A stretch of 64,000 nt of DNA from Nematopogon swammerdamellus (Eukaryota; Arthropoda; Insecta; Lepidoptera; Adelidae). The DNA lies in contig OX336344.1 in assembly GCA_946902875.1 (NCBI GenBank), forward strand, positions 17,257,791 through 17,321,790, given 5' to 3'. Under the pieces are notes generated by a model. It searched no databases, was not told where the DNA came from, and saw only the letters and a program-made list of their open reading frames with translations. The position numbers were made by a program, and so were the translations under genes. This document shows, piece by piece, positions 22,401 to 35,400 of this stretch; position 1 is the stretch's first letter; every line of letters starts with the position of its first letter.

Positions 22401-22880
22401 TACTTTCACTCTCTTTTCCACATCTCCTTCACATTTTCCATCCTGTGTGAACACATTCTCCAGATATACGAATTCGTTCACTTGCTCCAGCCCACTACAT
22501 TGTAGAAACTATTTAATTGCTATCCAGTACCATCACTTTCGTCTTGTTTACATTTACTTTATTTAATAAGTTATTGAGATTGTATATTTAGAATATTATG
22601 AAAACAGTGTGCGGTTTCAAAAGAGTATTTGGAATTAAAACCAATTGCTAGGATTAATCACATTTTAATCATAGTTCCATAAATTATCTCTTACGTATGT
22701 ACTTCGTAACATATTCATTAAAGTAGCTCCTACAAATGTGAAAAATTAAATAATTTACATATTAAAAAGTATCACATATATTTAGGATAGACTGACTGGC
22801 GCGGCGGCGACACTGCGGCGAGAGAGCGTAACGAAGCTTCTAGTGGGAATAGTCGCCGTCGGTTGTGCGGCGCGCGCGCG
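22401..22880 (-). other. Presumed RNF19 3' UTR and flank
   Basis: AT-rich DNA directly downstream of the RNF19 stop. A minus-strand AATAAA (tttatt on the plus strand at 22558-22563) could be its polyadenylation signal. Confidence 0.4.
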
Positions 22881-23486
22881 CTACGAGCCGCCCGGGGGCG
22901 AGCAGGAGCGGCGCGGCGGCGCCTCGTGCGCGACGCTCAGCTGCGCGGGCGCAGCGGCGCACGCGGCGCCGGCGGACGCCGCGCACGGCGCCTCCGGGTC
23001 CAGCGGGGGCGCCGCCGAGCCGTACAGGAAGAGGCTCTTGAGTAGTGCGGAGCGCGCCGAGCTGGACGGCAGGGCGTCGTCGGCGGGGCGCTCGTCCGGC
23101 CAGCTGGCGGCGCTGGCCGTGTCGGAGGCGGCGACGTCGGCGGTCACCTCGAGCCGGTGCGCGGCCGAGTGCGGGGAGTGGGTCTCGTGGCCGGCGAGGG
23201 AGCCCGCGAGGGCCGCCAGCGAGGGCGCGCGCGGCTCCGCGTGGTGCGAGCCGGCCGAGAGCGACGCGTCGCCGATGGAGGGCTCGAGGCGGCGCGACGC
23301 GGCGTCCGGCTCGACGGCGGCGTCGCGCTCCTCGTCGAAGTGTGGCGCCTGCGAGGGGGGCGGGGAGCCGCCGCCGCAGCCGCCGGCCCGGCACAGCGAC
23401 ACCGGCACCACGCCGTACACGTAGAACAGTAGGATCGGCACACCGATGCCCACCGCCAGCCCCGCCACCAGCGGCGACACGATCAG
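22881..23486 (-). CDS. RNF19: RNF19 last exon, second membrane helix and tail
   Basis: 201 codons plus TAG after acceptor gtgtgcgcag. [20 protein letters not shown] then [20 protein letters not shown] is the conserved second helix. The rest ([18 protein letters not shown] onward) is Ala/Ser/Glu/Pro-rich and very GC-rich. FDEERD resembles the IEFDDE motif after this helix in vertebrates. Confidence 0.88.
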   Translation of the reverse strand: MIVSPLVAGLAVGIGVPILLFYVYGVVPVSLCRAGGCGGGSPPPSQAPHFDEERDAAVEPDAASRRLEPSIGDASLSAGSHHAEPRAPSLAALAGSLAGHETHSPHSAAHRLEVTADVAASDTASAASWPDERPADDALPSSSARSALLKSLFLYGSAAPPLDPEAPCAASAGAACAAAPAQLSVAHEAPPRRSCSPPGGS

Positions 23487-26400
23487 CTGCGCACACACAC
23501 ACAACCATGCCGTCAGTCATCATCATCATGTACGAGTATGCATGCAAAATGGAAAGAACAATGCAATGTGGGAACTGCCCCTGAAGCGTGAAAGTGACCG
23601 AGAAGGGTGATTCTCTTAAGTGAAGTGCTTGGGTGGCTGGACTAGCACAACCCGAGCGTCAACGAGAATGGAAGAAGCCAGCTCTAAAAAATCTAATGAT
23701 CCTAGACAACCTTGTTACACTAACTTTAATCCCCTACAGATGTAGGTGTATGAAGTCGACAGAAAAGATCTTGGAACGGCATGATTGTCTAAATCATTTT
23801 TGTTTTGTAGTGCGTTGTGGGAACAGGCTTCCAGGGAATATCTTAACCTACTCCTACAATCCGCGGATCTTCAAATCTCGGGTTAATAGACTTTCCCCAG
23901 CGACATTAGTCTGCCTCCAAGCCGGACTGGCCCCTCCTCATGGTCGAAATTGGCTGTGCGGCTGAGGCTCTGACCTTGAGTACCTATAGTACAGTACGGG
24001 TGCAATAAAAAAATATGAGAGAGGAAGAGGCGGCAGAGGCGTAAGGATCGTGATCTGTTCTCTGTCTACCCCACTGGGAAACAGGCGTGACGCTATGTCA
24101 ATGCCTGATTGTAAAAACGACCTTTGTGAACAAAATTTCAAAACCAACTTTTTTACCGGTAATAGTTGTCTATGGCAAGCCACATCGATTGAGCGTAAAA
24201 ACAACCTCTTACCTACACTGTAACCTACTTTTATTTGGGCACCAATTTATCGATGAGCGTAAAAACCACCTTCATCCAGGGGCTAAAGGTTGTTTTTACA
24301 GTCAATGTGTGGCAACACTGGCAACACTAAGTTTTTCTGTCAAACTTTTACGTCATTAGCTGTCATTCAATCAGCTGATTTAGCTTCAGACTGTTGTCGC
24401 GTATTTGGGCAAAGCAATCAGTGCATTAATGCAAAAAAGATGGCTGACCTAAAAAAGTGTGTGGCCGTTTTTACCGGATGAATATAGGATGAGTTTCTGG
24501 GACGAAATACTGCTGTGGCCTTGGCCTACTACTAACATTGAAGAAGATTGTGAATGATTGTTAGCTGTAAGATTGCATTATGATTTCCTGAATAAATACC
24601 AGTTTTTCATTCACTCATGATTTTTATTTTGAGAATGCACGTTTTTTGAGTTGACAGTAAAAACAACCTTTATCCACGAATTAAACAAAATTGTACAAAA
24701 ATATCTAAAAATATGTTTAATTTGATATTTTAACACACTATCCTTAACCTTTTGCCGTTGGAGCGGCCGATATCGGTCGCTTTATACATTAAGATAAATT
24801 GACATCTGAAAAAAAAAAATAAAAAACATATTTTTTATAAATTTTTTTTACACTAGACAATTTTTATTGATTTCCCAAAAGTTTCAAAAATGGATAAGGA
24901 TCGTTTTTACAATCAGGCATTCATGTATGTATGAAACTAAACCGTGTATGAACATTACTAAATAAAACTTTCTAAGTGATGGCCCTGGTCAAGACGAAGT
25001 AAGTATTGAGTAAGTGAGCATTCAAATTTATGAGTATGCAAATAAGCCAAGAGATGTATCATTGGTGTTATGCTTTGCACAATACATACTTGTGAAAGAT
25101 AAATGCAAACAGCTGCCAAGATCATCGTCTAAAACACTAAAAATAGCGAAAATAGTTTTCACTCATCTGCTTCTTCAAAATTCGAGATATACATTTATAA
25201 CTTTAACAATACATAACCCATTGCTATAGTAACTGTTGCAATACGTTTTGTGTACCAGAATTCTCAAAAAGTTCTTAAACATCTAATGAATATTTACTAA
25301 ATTTTTCCTTCTGCTTAGGTTCTATAAGTATGGGAATAAGTGAGGGAATCAAGTTTTTTGCCAATTTCAAAACTTCGCTCGCTTCGAAACAGTTTCAATT
25401 GCTTCGAAACTGTTTAATTACAACTCTTGTTAGAACAGCGTGCAAGTTTGCTTATACAGAAATGAACCCATTAATAAGTTGGTCGCTGGGGCACGAAGAG
25501 CTAATGAATGACTAGCTTCGCAATTAGTAACAGGGTTGGGATAAATTCGTCATGGTGCACACTGCAATCGGCGCGGTGCGTGCGGCCGCGCGGCGCTCGC
25601 ATGCAACGTCAGCAGTTTCGGCGGAAGCGCGCGCCAAGAGAGAATATACCCCTTTCTAAATCTAAACTAATTTGATGTGTTAGCTCTAACACAACAAATT
25701 GGTTCCAGTTTTCCTAAGATACTCTTATCGCTGCAGCTACTGCCGACTAGTAGCCTGCATACCTTTCTGCACGGCAATGGGGTGGAATTCGGGCGCCGCA
25801 TGCAGTTATTTATCGACTGACATTCATATACATACATAGGTAACTTTGTGCGTAAATCCCAGGGGAATCTCTATAGTACCTATGTGAACTTTTGGACCGC
25901 GAGCCTGCGGTGATGCATCGCGGGACTCCCCAATGAATAAATTACGACAACACACGTCCCCGGTCGTGTCATGTAGGCGCTGCAGGGCGGGGGAGCCGGC
26001 GCGGCGGAGGCGGCGGCGGCAGCGCGCACGCGCGGTCGCGCCCTGCCGCCGCCAAAAGAGAGGAGACGAGGACGGCGGCGGCCCCGGTCGGTGCGGCGCG
26101 CAGTCAGTCGGTTCGGCGCCGCGACACACGCACCATGCACGCCGGGGAGTCGGAGAGCGTCGCCGCGTCCGAGGACGTGAGCAGCGCGAGCGACGCCGAG
26201 TCCGAAGGCGAGTCGGGCCGCCCGGACGACGTCGCGCTCACGGAGGAGTGGGCGCGCGAGGTGCTCACCGCGGCCGGCGAGCTCGCGCCGCGCGACGTGC
26301 GCGTCGAGTCGCGCGCGGGCGTCGCCGGCGCGCTAAGCCGCGTGCTAGCCGTCACGCTGCACTACGAGAGCGACGGCGAGAAGCGCGACCTGCCGATAGT

Positions 26401-29400
26401 CGTCAAGCTGCCCCCGAGAGACCCGTTCGGCCGGCTGTTCGTTGCCGAGGCGCAATTCGACACGCGGGAAATACTCTTCTACACGGAAGTGGCGCCGGTG
26501 CTGAATCGTCTCGCCAAGGAGACGCTCGGCGAGGACTGTACGCTACCGGTGCCGCGTTGCGTGCGAGCCCGTCTCCCAGGTGAGCCTCGCCCCCGCACCT
26601 AGGTACTCTCCTCCCGTCATCGTCGTCACCGACGATGTTAATAAAATAGGTCGAGAGGTCAACACTCGACCCACTGGGTCTATCGTGCGAACAATACAGG
26701 CTCAAGATCTACACTATGTCACGACACGACGACGGTCGAGTGGTTATCGAGCACGTTAGAAGTAGTGCTTCTTTCAATCTTCGTGTTTTCTCAACCGACC
26801 GAACGTACGTTTCAGAGGAGATCGGCGGCGACAGCGAGCTGGTGCTGGAGGACGCGACGGCGCCAGGTGCCGGCTACGAGGCAGCGGAGTTCGCCGAGGG
26901 GCTGTGCGAGCGGCGCGCGAGCGCCGCGCTCGCCGCCGCCGCGCGTCTGCACGCGCTCTCGCTGGGGCTCCGCGAGCGAGAGGGCTCGCTCGATCGCCGC
27001 TTCGACTTCCTATTCCCGAGCGAGCGCGCGGCCGCCGGCTACCTGCGGCTTGTGCGGCGCGGCTTGCCGCAGCTCGAGGCGTTCCTGCGCGCGCGGCCCG
27101 ACTGCGCGGAGGAGGCGGCCGCGGTGGCCGCGCTGAGCGCGCGCGCGCCCGGCCTGCTCGGCGAGCTGCTGCGGCCGGCGGAGCCCGCGCCGCTCGCGCA
27201 CGCCGACTTCTGGAGCGGTAACCTGCTGTTTAGGGAGCGCGGCGGGCGCTGCGAGTGCGTCGCGCTCGACTGGCAGATGGTGTCGCTGGGGCGGCCCATG
27301 GACGACGTGGCGCTGCTGCTGCTGTCGTCGCTGGCGCCGGAGACGCGGCGCGCGGCCGGCGAGCGCCTCATCGAGGAGTATGGCGCGCGGCTGGAGGAGG
27401 AGTGCGTGCGGGTGGGCGCGGCGGCGGCGGGCGCGGCGGCGCGCGCGGGCCTGCGCGCCGACTGGCCGCGCGCGGCGCTGCGCGCGCTGCTGCTGTGCGC
27501 GGGCAGCGTGGACGTGGCGCTGGGCGAGCCGCGCGCGGAGGCGCGCCTGCTGGAGGCGGTGCGCGACCTGCACCGCGAGGGAGTTCTCCAGCTGCAGCCA
27601 CCGGCCTCGTGAGCGGCGAGCGCGCTGCACCTCGCCTCAGCCGCCGCGCCGAAACTATATAGTTTTGTTCGAGAGAACGATGTGATATTCGTTGAAAAGC
27701 CTAAAGTTTATAAGACTGAGACCTGAGAAACTGTAGATACGCCACGTAATGTAGCTCGACCTCGGTGTGACTGTCTACTCGTTATGGTCTATTGACTTTA
27801 TTAAATAGTCATCGCCGACGCACCGCCTGCTTTCATTTCCTCCCGACGACGTCCCATGTTAATTGACGCCGCCGCGTTCATCGGAGCAGAAAAATCACAT
27901 TTCTACTGAAAGAAAGTCAGCCTACCGATTGTGCTCACTGACATTTGAAGCTTGAACTTTGGCCTAAATTTTAATTAGGAATAAACGAGGTCAAACGCAA
28001 TTTGCAACTGTCAAACGTAATTAATGTTTTAACAAAGATTAACAGAGTGCTCTGTCCCTGAGTCCGCGTCGAAAGTATAATATACTTAGGTAACTAGGTA
28101 CCTATTGTGGTGCGATTCGCCATGCGTGCCGGATGCAGCAGAAGTAATATCCAATATTCCTAGCAATATTCAAGAGTTGATTGTTACAAGCGAGATATTA
28201 CGACGTTTCGTTGTGTAGTAGGCATCTGTTCCATGCAGTGGGAATACTGCATTGCATTGCATACATTATTACAGCATTACACTTCGAACAACTGACTTGA
28301 ACATTAAAAACACCGGCACAGATGCAGCAACTTGAAACAAACAGTTCGCGAGATCCCTGTTCAAAATATTTTTTTTTATGTAATCCGGTATGGGTGGCTG
28401 AGTCAGAGGGGTCTAAGCACATGCTCCGACCAGCCAATATCACCTCCTAGAAGGTAGGTGCAATACCGGAGACTTCTGATTGGATTTATGGTTATACTGG
28501 ACTAGAGAACACAGCTGAGGCTGCTATGCTTTAAACCCATTCGGCTACAATTTGAGCCTAGAGAGTGTTTCAACTAAATCTTCCCTTCGCCGATAGGTTG
28601 GATCCACTGTTAGTGTCACTGACAGTCAGTGCTTAAATTTGTGTTGCCAGATTGTGAAGATTATATTACCTAATAATGTAATCGGTATTTACCGTATAAT
28701 AAATACGGTACATACCGATAATTACGGGTAAATCTGTACACATAGCAACCCTCAACGCTGTTTTGACAGATAGACAGTGGAGCCAACATAACGGCGAAGG
28801 GAAGATTTAGTTGAAACGCTCTCTTCCACCTAGTAAGGGACAAGCGAAATATATGTCCTCGGCACAACATTCGAGTTGCGATATAAATGTGGGCTCTACA
28901 CTGCTCTAATTTTGTCATCGGTAAATGCTCAGTTACGTACGGAGCCGACGGAAAAGTGTAGGTAGTGAAGAAGATGAGCGGGTGATGTTGAATGACCCGA
29001 TGATGTGATGTGAATCTCAGTCCCGGTCGTCCCGCCTGACCACCAAATGTCCCGGTCGGGAACCAAAAGCCAGTTAGTTATTATAAAAAAAAGTCTTTAA
29101 AGGGTTTAGTGTTTGTTCTCATTTCCTAACACTCTTTATAGAGCATTTCAGGCATCATAAGTCCGCAGATTTCTGTCGCAGATGTAAATTGTGACTATAC
29201 ATAAACAACGAATGTTCAGTGTAGACTTTTGGCTAACTATCTGCGAGCTTACAGAGCTGCGGGGATCGTTCTGAATCAGACACTTTACTAAGGCCTAGAA
29301 CTTATTGGCTATGGACATTTAAAACCATTGCCTACCGAATTATTTAATAGAATTTATGCAAAATCTATCCTTAAATGTAAAAGATACCTATCACCTATTT

Positions 29401-32400
29401 AATTTAATATTCATAGAACAGGTCCTGCATTTCCCTGCTCATAGACAACGAACTTTTCTTAGGTTTTCTTAGGTTAGGTAGATATAGTGTCCCGGTCAGT
29501 ACCTGCACCTTTATGGCAACCCTATTCTAAAGCCTTCTCTACACGTTGGCCAATGCACTTGCCTACGCGCTTGCCATCCACTCTTGTACTGTTTAAAGAA
29601 AATATTTTGACATATTCAAGAGATCGCACTACTCCCAGCTACATCGGGCCGTTGGAGCCAGGATCTTACCATATAAATAAAGTACTAAGTAAAGAATAAA
29701 CTACTTTCTGGGTACACGTGTAAATTCACTTCTGACATATTAAACCTAAAACGGAAAGACATATGAATCCTAAAAGGACCTTAACAGGAAACCTGCAGAC
29801 TAAAGAATCACCTACACCGAATGGGCCTTAGCAACGCACCAGTGTGCAGGTTCTGCATAAAAGAGGATGAAACGCCCATACACATCCTTTGTGAATGTGA
29901 AGTGCTTATTCACAGTAGAAGCCGTATTCTTGGGGGTTATATTTTTAACCCATGCCTAACACAGGCACTCAACCCCAATAATATAACTCGGTTCATAGCG
30001 GAAATCGGACTTGGGGGTGAGCTCTAAACTTTTGAGAGATCACAATAGATCTTCCTAGGTTGCAGTGACAATAGGGCCAGGGGCCCTAACTCTCACACTT
30101 TAAATCATGATCAAAGAATAAAAGGGAAAACTTGTTGCAGCCATCTAGCGGTGCGCGATTCCAACTCGTTCTTTCGTAGTTGATTGACCTGTGATATGAG
30201 TGGTGGCCGATAGAGTACGGAATACAGGATTTAAATAAATTCTAAAACAAACAACTCAATGATTCCGATGCATCAGTAGGCTGACACGGGTTTATTTATT
30301 GTGTGAGCGGCCACACTCGCGAGCGTGTGTGTGAGTACGGACTCCGCAGACCGTGCGGTGTATGATGGGGGGGAGGGGGAAATAGGTCGAAGGATAAGAC
30401 AAATAATTACAACATAATATACAAGTGCTAACTTCCAGAGTAATTAAAAACTGCTCCAATCAATACAAAAAAATTGGGCCGGCGACAATTCTGCCCAGCC
30501 CACTGCCGCTTAAACTTTATTTATGAATTTTTTTTTATAATCAGCCTGCATGTGCTCCTGCAGCCTAAAGTCTAATAAAAGATCACACGCAGCCCATTTA
30601 TAGGGACACGTTTTGAAGTTCCCCAGGTTATATTAACGGTGAGTACATTTCACACTTCTCCGCTTCGCAAACGATATAGTTGTGATAGGCGAATCGCTGG
30701 AGGAGCTGACTCATATGCTGAACGGCCTCTATGTCGCCTCTCGATGGCCTCGCGATGAATTTGGACAAGCATGTTCAGCGAACACCTAGTCCCGGGGCAA
30801 GTAACCGTTGGATGGGTGACCCTCGAAGTTACGCAGATATGTCTAACTTGAGCAAACCATCTACTGCGGTATACTTTATAAAATAAAATTATTTTGCAGC
30901 ACAGCTCTGCTGCAATGCAGTTATGTACGATGAATGTGCTTTAATGTGATTTAGACGCATCAGACAATGCTGTCCTGTCAAATACATGCCTGTAAATTTA
31001 AATAAATAAATAAATAAAATAAATAAAAAAAGCAACAAGTCTTAGAGTAGTCGCCAAATATGTGTAACATGTACTTCTTCTTTTTTTAAATAGTGGCAAC
31101 CAAACGAATAGGAAATTTGTTTATTACTGCCAGTATCCAGTGACGGCGCTGCACTGTATAAATTTGTGATTACTTATAATCAAACAAAATAATTTTGAAA
31201 GGAACGAAACATTTTAAGTTACTAGTTTGCATGCACAAATTCTGGAAAACACATAGTTGTAAAGCGTAGCATGTATTTTACATTGTGTTAGTGTTAATAA
31301 AAGCACGGTTGACAGCTGTTGACATGCGCCAACCGTAGGTCGCACACACAGAGCACGAAATACCCCCGCCCGCGCCCCCTGCTAGAGGCGCCCTGAGCGC
31401 GATTTCCCTACAATGGCGTTGAAGCCTGTAGGCGTGGCCTATGACTTACATATGTGTGTTGTGCGTGTGCATTTGTTTTGTGCGTGTGCCTAACTTGCTC
31501 CTCTTTGTATGTAGTGTCGATACTAACACACACACACACATACATACGAAGCGCTAGTAGCACTGCGTCCAGTTATTGGGTTTCAAATATTATCGCTTAG
31601 GGCGCCTCTAGAAGGGGGCGCGGCGCGCGGATTTCGTGCTCTGTGGTCGCACACCAAAGAATCATACGAGAGTAGATCCAAACGTTCGTGGCCTAACATA
31701 GAAAGAGCCATGAAATTTTTTTTAATCTTTGACATTTGTTAGTACGATTCCTCAGTAATAAATGTGCGAAGTTTGGTTCCGATACTGCAAGCCATATTTT
31801 TTTCCTGATTATTTGTTTAACGCTATCTCACAAGATTTTCAATTATGGAGAAAATTAACACCGAGCAGTGATGAAGTACCTCCATAAAAAAGGCATGTCA
31901 CCAAAAGATATCCATCAAGATATGGTGAACACATTGGGGGAGTCTGCTCCATCGTATTCCAGTGTCAAAAAATGGGTAGCTGAGTTTAAGCGGGATCGGG
32001 AGAACATTTAAGATGACCCTAGGAGCGGAAGGCCTTCGACGTCTACCACGAAGGAAAACGTCAATAAAATATGTGATCTGATACTGAGTGACCGAAGATT
32101 GACCATCAATAAGATAGCTGAGATCATAGGCATTAGTTATGGTCGGGTACAAAACATTATATCGGAAGAATTGGGGTTCCATAAGGTTTCTGCTCGTTGG
32201 GTCCCAAGATTGCTTTCAACTGAACAAAAACGAGTTCGCTTCACAATTTCCCGCGATTGTTTGGAACTTTTTGAGGCAGATCCCGAGGATTCTTTGTCCC
32301 GTTTCGTTACCATGGATGAAAGCTTGGTTCATTGTTGTTGTTGTTGTTGTTTTGGTTTGGTGTTGGCTCTAGGCCTGCAAACTAATCCCGCTTAGTTGGG

Positions 32401-35400
32401 GACCTTCGTGCAAAACCCCGCAGTCTCCAGCTACCCCAGCCAGCCTATGTCTTCCATGAAATCCACAAGTCGACCGGGGTGTCTGCAGGCCGCTTATCCC
32501 TTAGTCGCCTTTTACGACATGCACGGGGAGAGACGCAGTGGGACTATTCTTATTAAGTACCGACCCCACATAGTACATGAAAGCTTGGTTCACCACCATA
32601 CTCCTGAATCGAAACAACAATCGAAGCAGTGGAAAAGATCTGGCTCACCCACTCCGAAGAAGGCTAAGGTTGTTTTGTCGACCAACAAAGTCATGGCTTC
32701 AGTTTTATGGGATGCGAAGGGGATTATTTTCGTGGATTATTTACCATAAGGCGAAACTATAAATTCAACATATTATTGCAACCTTTTGCGAAGACTTCAG
32801 GAAGAAATAAAAACATTAAAAAAGGCCAGGGTTGCTGCGGAAGAAAGTGTTGTTCCTTCAAGACAACGTCCGGGTTCACACTTCGGCTGAATCAATGTCT
32901 GAAATCAATAATTGTGGCTATGAATTATTACCCCACGCACCTTATTCGCCGGATTTAGCCCCCTCGGAATACCACCTTTTTCCAAATAAAAAAATAAACA
33001 CTTAGGTGGCTCGAAATTTTCGACCAAAGAGGTGATAGCTGCAGTAAATGAGTATTTTGACGACCTTCCGGAATCATTTTTTTTCGAAGGTATAAAAAAG
33101 TTGCCGGTCAGGTGGAAAAAGTGGATTGACCTTGATTCTCCGTGAGTCTCCTATGTCGAAAAATACAAATTGATTTGGACCCACTTTTCTTTCAATTTCA
33201 TGGTTGGGCTTAGAAGTTTTGGATCCACCCTCGTAATATAACTTCACTCACAAAATTCCTTAACGCATTTCCGCTTCATTCACAAAATTACTGCCCATAC
33301 CAGAGTGCTAAGATGTTACACATCAAAACTACGGGTCGCGTCGGGGGACGCCCGACAGAAACGAAGCTTCTACATAAAAAAAATGGAAAGGAAAAAAAAA
33401 ACGTAGAACTCTGGATTCAACCTCGTGTCCACCTGTGCGATATAAATATTCTATGAAAAAGACGATGACTTACAAGGGCTACCGCAACTTATAAACGACT
33501 TAACAAATTACCACTTATCTATCCGGCAGTACGGCACAATACCTACATACAAAATAATTTGTGTATGTTTGTATTCCAAAATCGTAACGGTGACGGCTCC
33601 TGTGATGGTGACGTTTTTTTCTCATTTTACTCCCCGGCAGCCCAGCGCTCCGCGACGCTATTAGAACGCTTTGCTTCAAAAATAAATACATACATAAATA
33701 AAGTAGAAGCAATAGGTACTCACAGCGGCGGTAACAGCGGCAGCGACGGCGGCTCGCCTGCGGTGCGGCGACGCGCGGTGCAGCCGCCGGTGCGCCCTCC
33801 GGCCCGCCCACAGCGGCAGCCCCACCAGCAGCGCCGGCAGCGCCACGCCCGCCACCACCGCGATGCCCAGCGGGGCGCCCGCCAGCGTCCCCAGTTGCCA
33901 GAGTAGCTTCTTCTTGCGCGACCACGGCTTCTTGCCCCAGAATGTGCAGCCGCTCGGGCTGTTGAAATACTATATGTCAGCGGTTCCCGATTATTTTCGG
34001 CTACGGAGCCCTAAAATGATTGTCCTTCTGTTGGCGGAACACCAAGTTTATTGGCTATTGTGAATATAAAAACTAAATTTATGTGACCTATACAAAATTT
34101 TCGCTAATAAATTGTTGGCGGATTATCATGTATGATTTGAGTAGCAAGACTATAGTTTGAAATTAAGAACATAGAGTAAGGTTTGAATGAATGGTCGGTC
34201 GAAACCGCTACGGAAATAGTTCGTGTTTTCGGTTCAGTTCAGTGTAGCCGGCACGATCAAAGGGAAGCACTGACATGGCACCTACTTTACCAAGGTGTTA
34301 TGGGCTGATATCACGGATGTTGTAAGTGCGGCGGGTGGCCGAGCGGTTTGGACATGTATCGGCTGCTCATGCGAGAGGTCCGATGTTCGAATCCGGTCGG
34401 TGTATACCAATGAGTTTTTTTAGCAAAAGACGAATAAATTTACGTGCATACCTACACCTGCTGCTTCAACGTTTGGAACCAATGTAAAACTGTAGGTCCC
34501 TTCCCTTGCCCCTACTATGTGGTAGGCTCAAAATGTAGCCGACTGGGTTGATACCACCGTACAAGGATGCAAGACGCCCCTAAAGCAGCCTCGGTTGTAT
34601 TCTCCTCTAGTCCAGTATAGCCAGCAATCCAAACGGAAGTCTCCGGTATGGCACCTACCTTCTCAGAGGTGATATTGGCTGCTCGGAGCATGCGCTTTGG
34701 CCCCTCCAACTCAGCCATCCATACCAGATTCAATTAAAAAAAAAAAGGTGATTTAGCCAGCTGTGTCAGTTTCGATAAAAAAATCTGTTAAATGCGAGTT
34801 TTACACGCGCACGGAGGTTTCCGTATCTATCCGCTATCAATAATATACGCCTATCTTTTGTCTTTCAACAATGCAATGTATAAAAGCCTGTGGCGCCATC
34901 TATTATTCAGTAGCGTGACTAATGGATTTTTCGCACGTTTGTTGTATGGGAGCCCCCCTTAATTTTTAACATTTTCTTTTTTTTATTATTTGTTATACCC
35001 GCCATAGTAACACATATTCTGTGAAAATTTCAACGGGCTACCTATTACGGTTCAAGAGATACAGCCCTCGGAGAGACAGACGGACAGACAGACAGCGGAG
35101 GCTTAGTAATAGGCTTCCGTACGGGGATACGGAAACCTAATAAATTAAAATAAACGCACCTTAGGTAGTGGAGATCGGAAACCTCTTTCATACAGAGCCA
35201 ACAGAACTCGGCGCCACAGACACAGCAGACCATGTGATTGCACGAGCCGTCCTCCACCTTCACGATCAGCACGGAGCAACGCGGGCACGGCTTCACCTCA
35301 CCTGTTGACAACATTGGCACAGTTTGATTTGATCTGACAAAGATTTGGCACAGTTGGACCTCACTTGTTGGCAAGATATGGAGCGAGAGTTCACTTTTCT

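Noticed and set aside
22840..23584. Long plus-strand and alternative minus-strand ORFs
   Set aside because: They are shadows of the GC-rich RNF19 last exon; only the frame with [11 protein letters not shown] has family support and correct splice phase.
24290..24481. A small ORF with ATGGCTGAC start ([13 protein letters not shown])
   Set aside because: Stops after 13 codons from that ATG, lies inside a terminal-inverted-repeat element, and has no partner exon.
25824..27685. Many long ORFs on both strands around the kinase
   Set aside because: Arg/Ala/Pro-rich frames are expected in very GC-rich DNA. Only the spliced frame with HADFWSGN and LDWQ is supported.
31845..33140. An intact, possibly active mariner transposase
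   Set aside because: An early stop after eight codons, several frameshifts and a 245-bp insert show it is dead.
34323..34400. A genuine tRNA-Leu/Ser gene
   Set aside because: A and B boxes are present, but the 5' and 3' ends do not pair as an acceptor stem and the sequence runs straight into the S2 SINE body.
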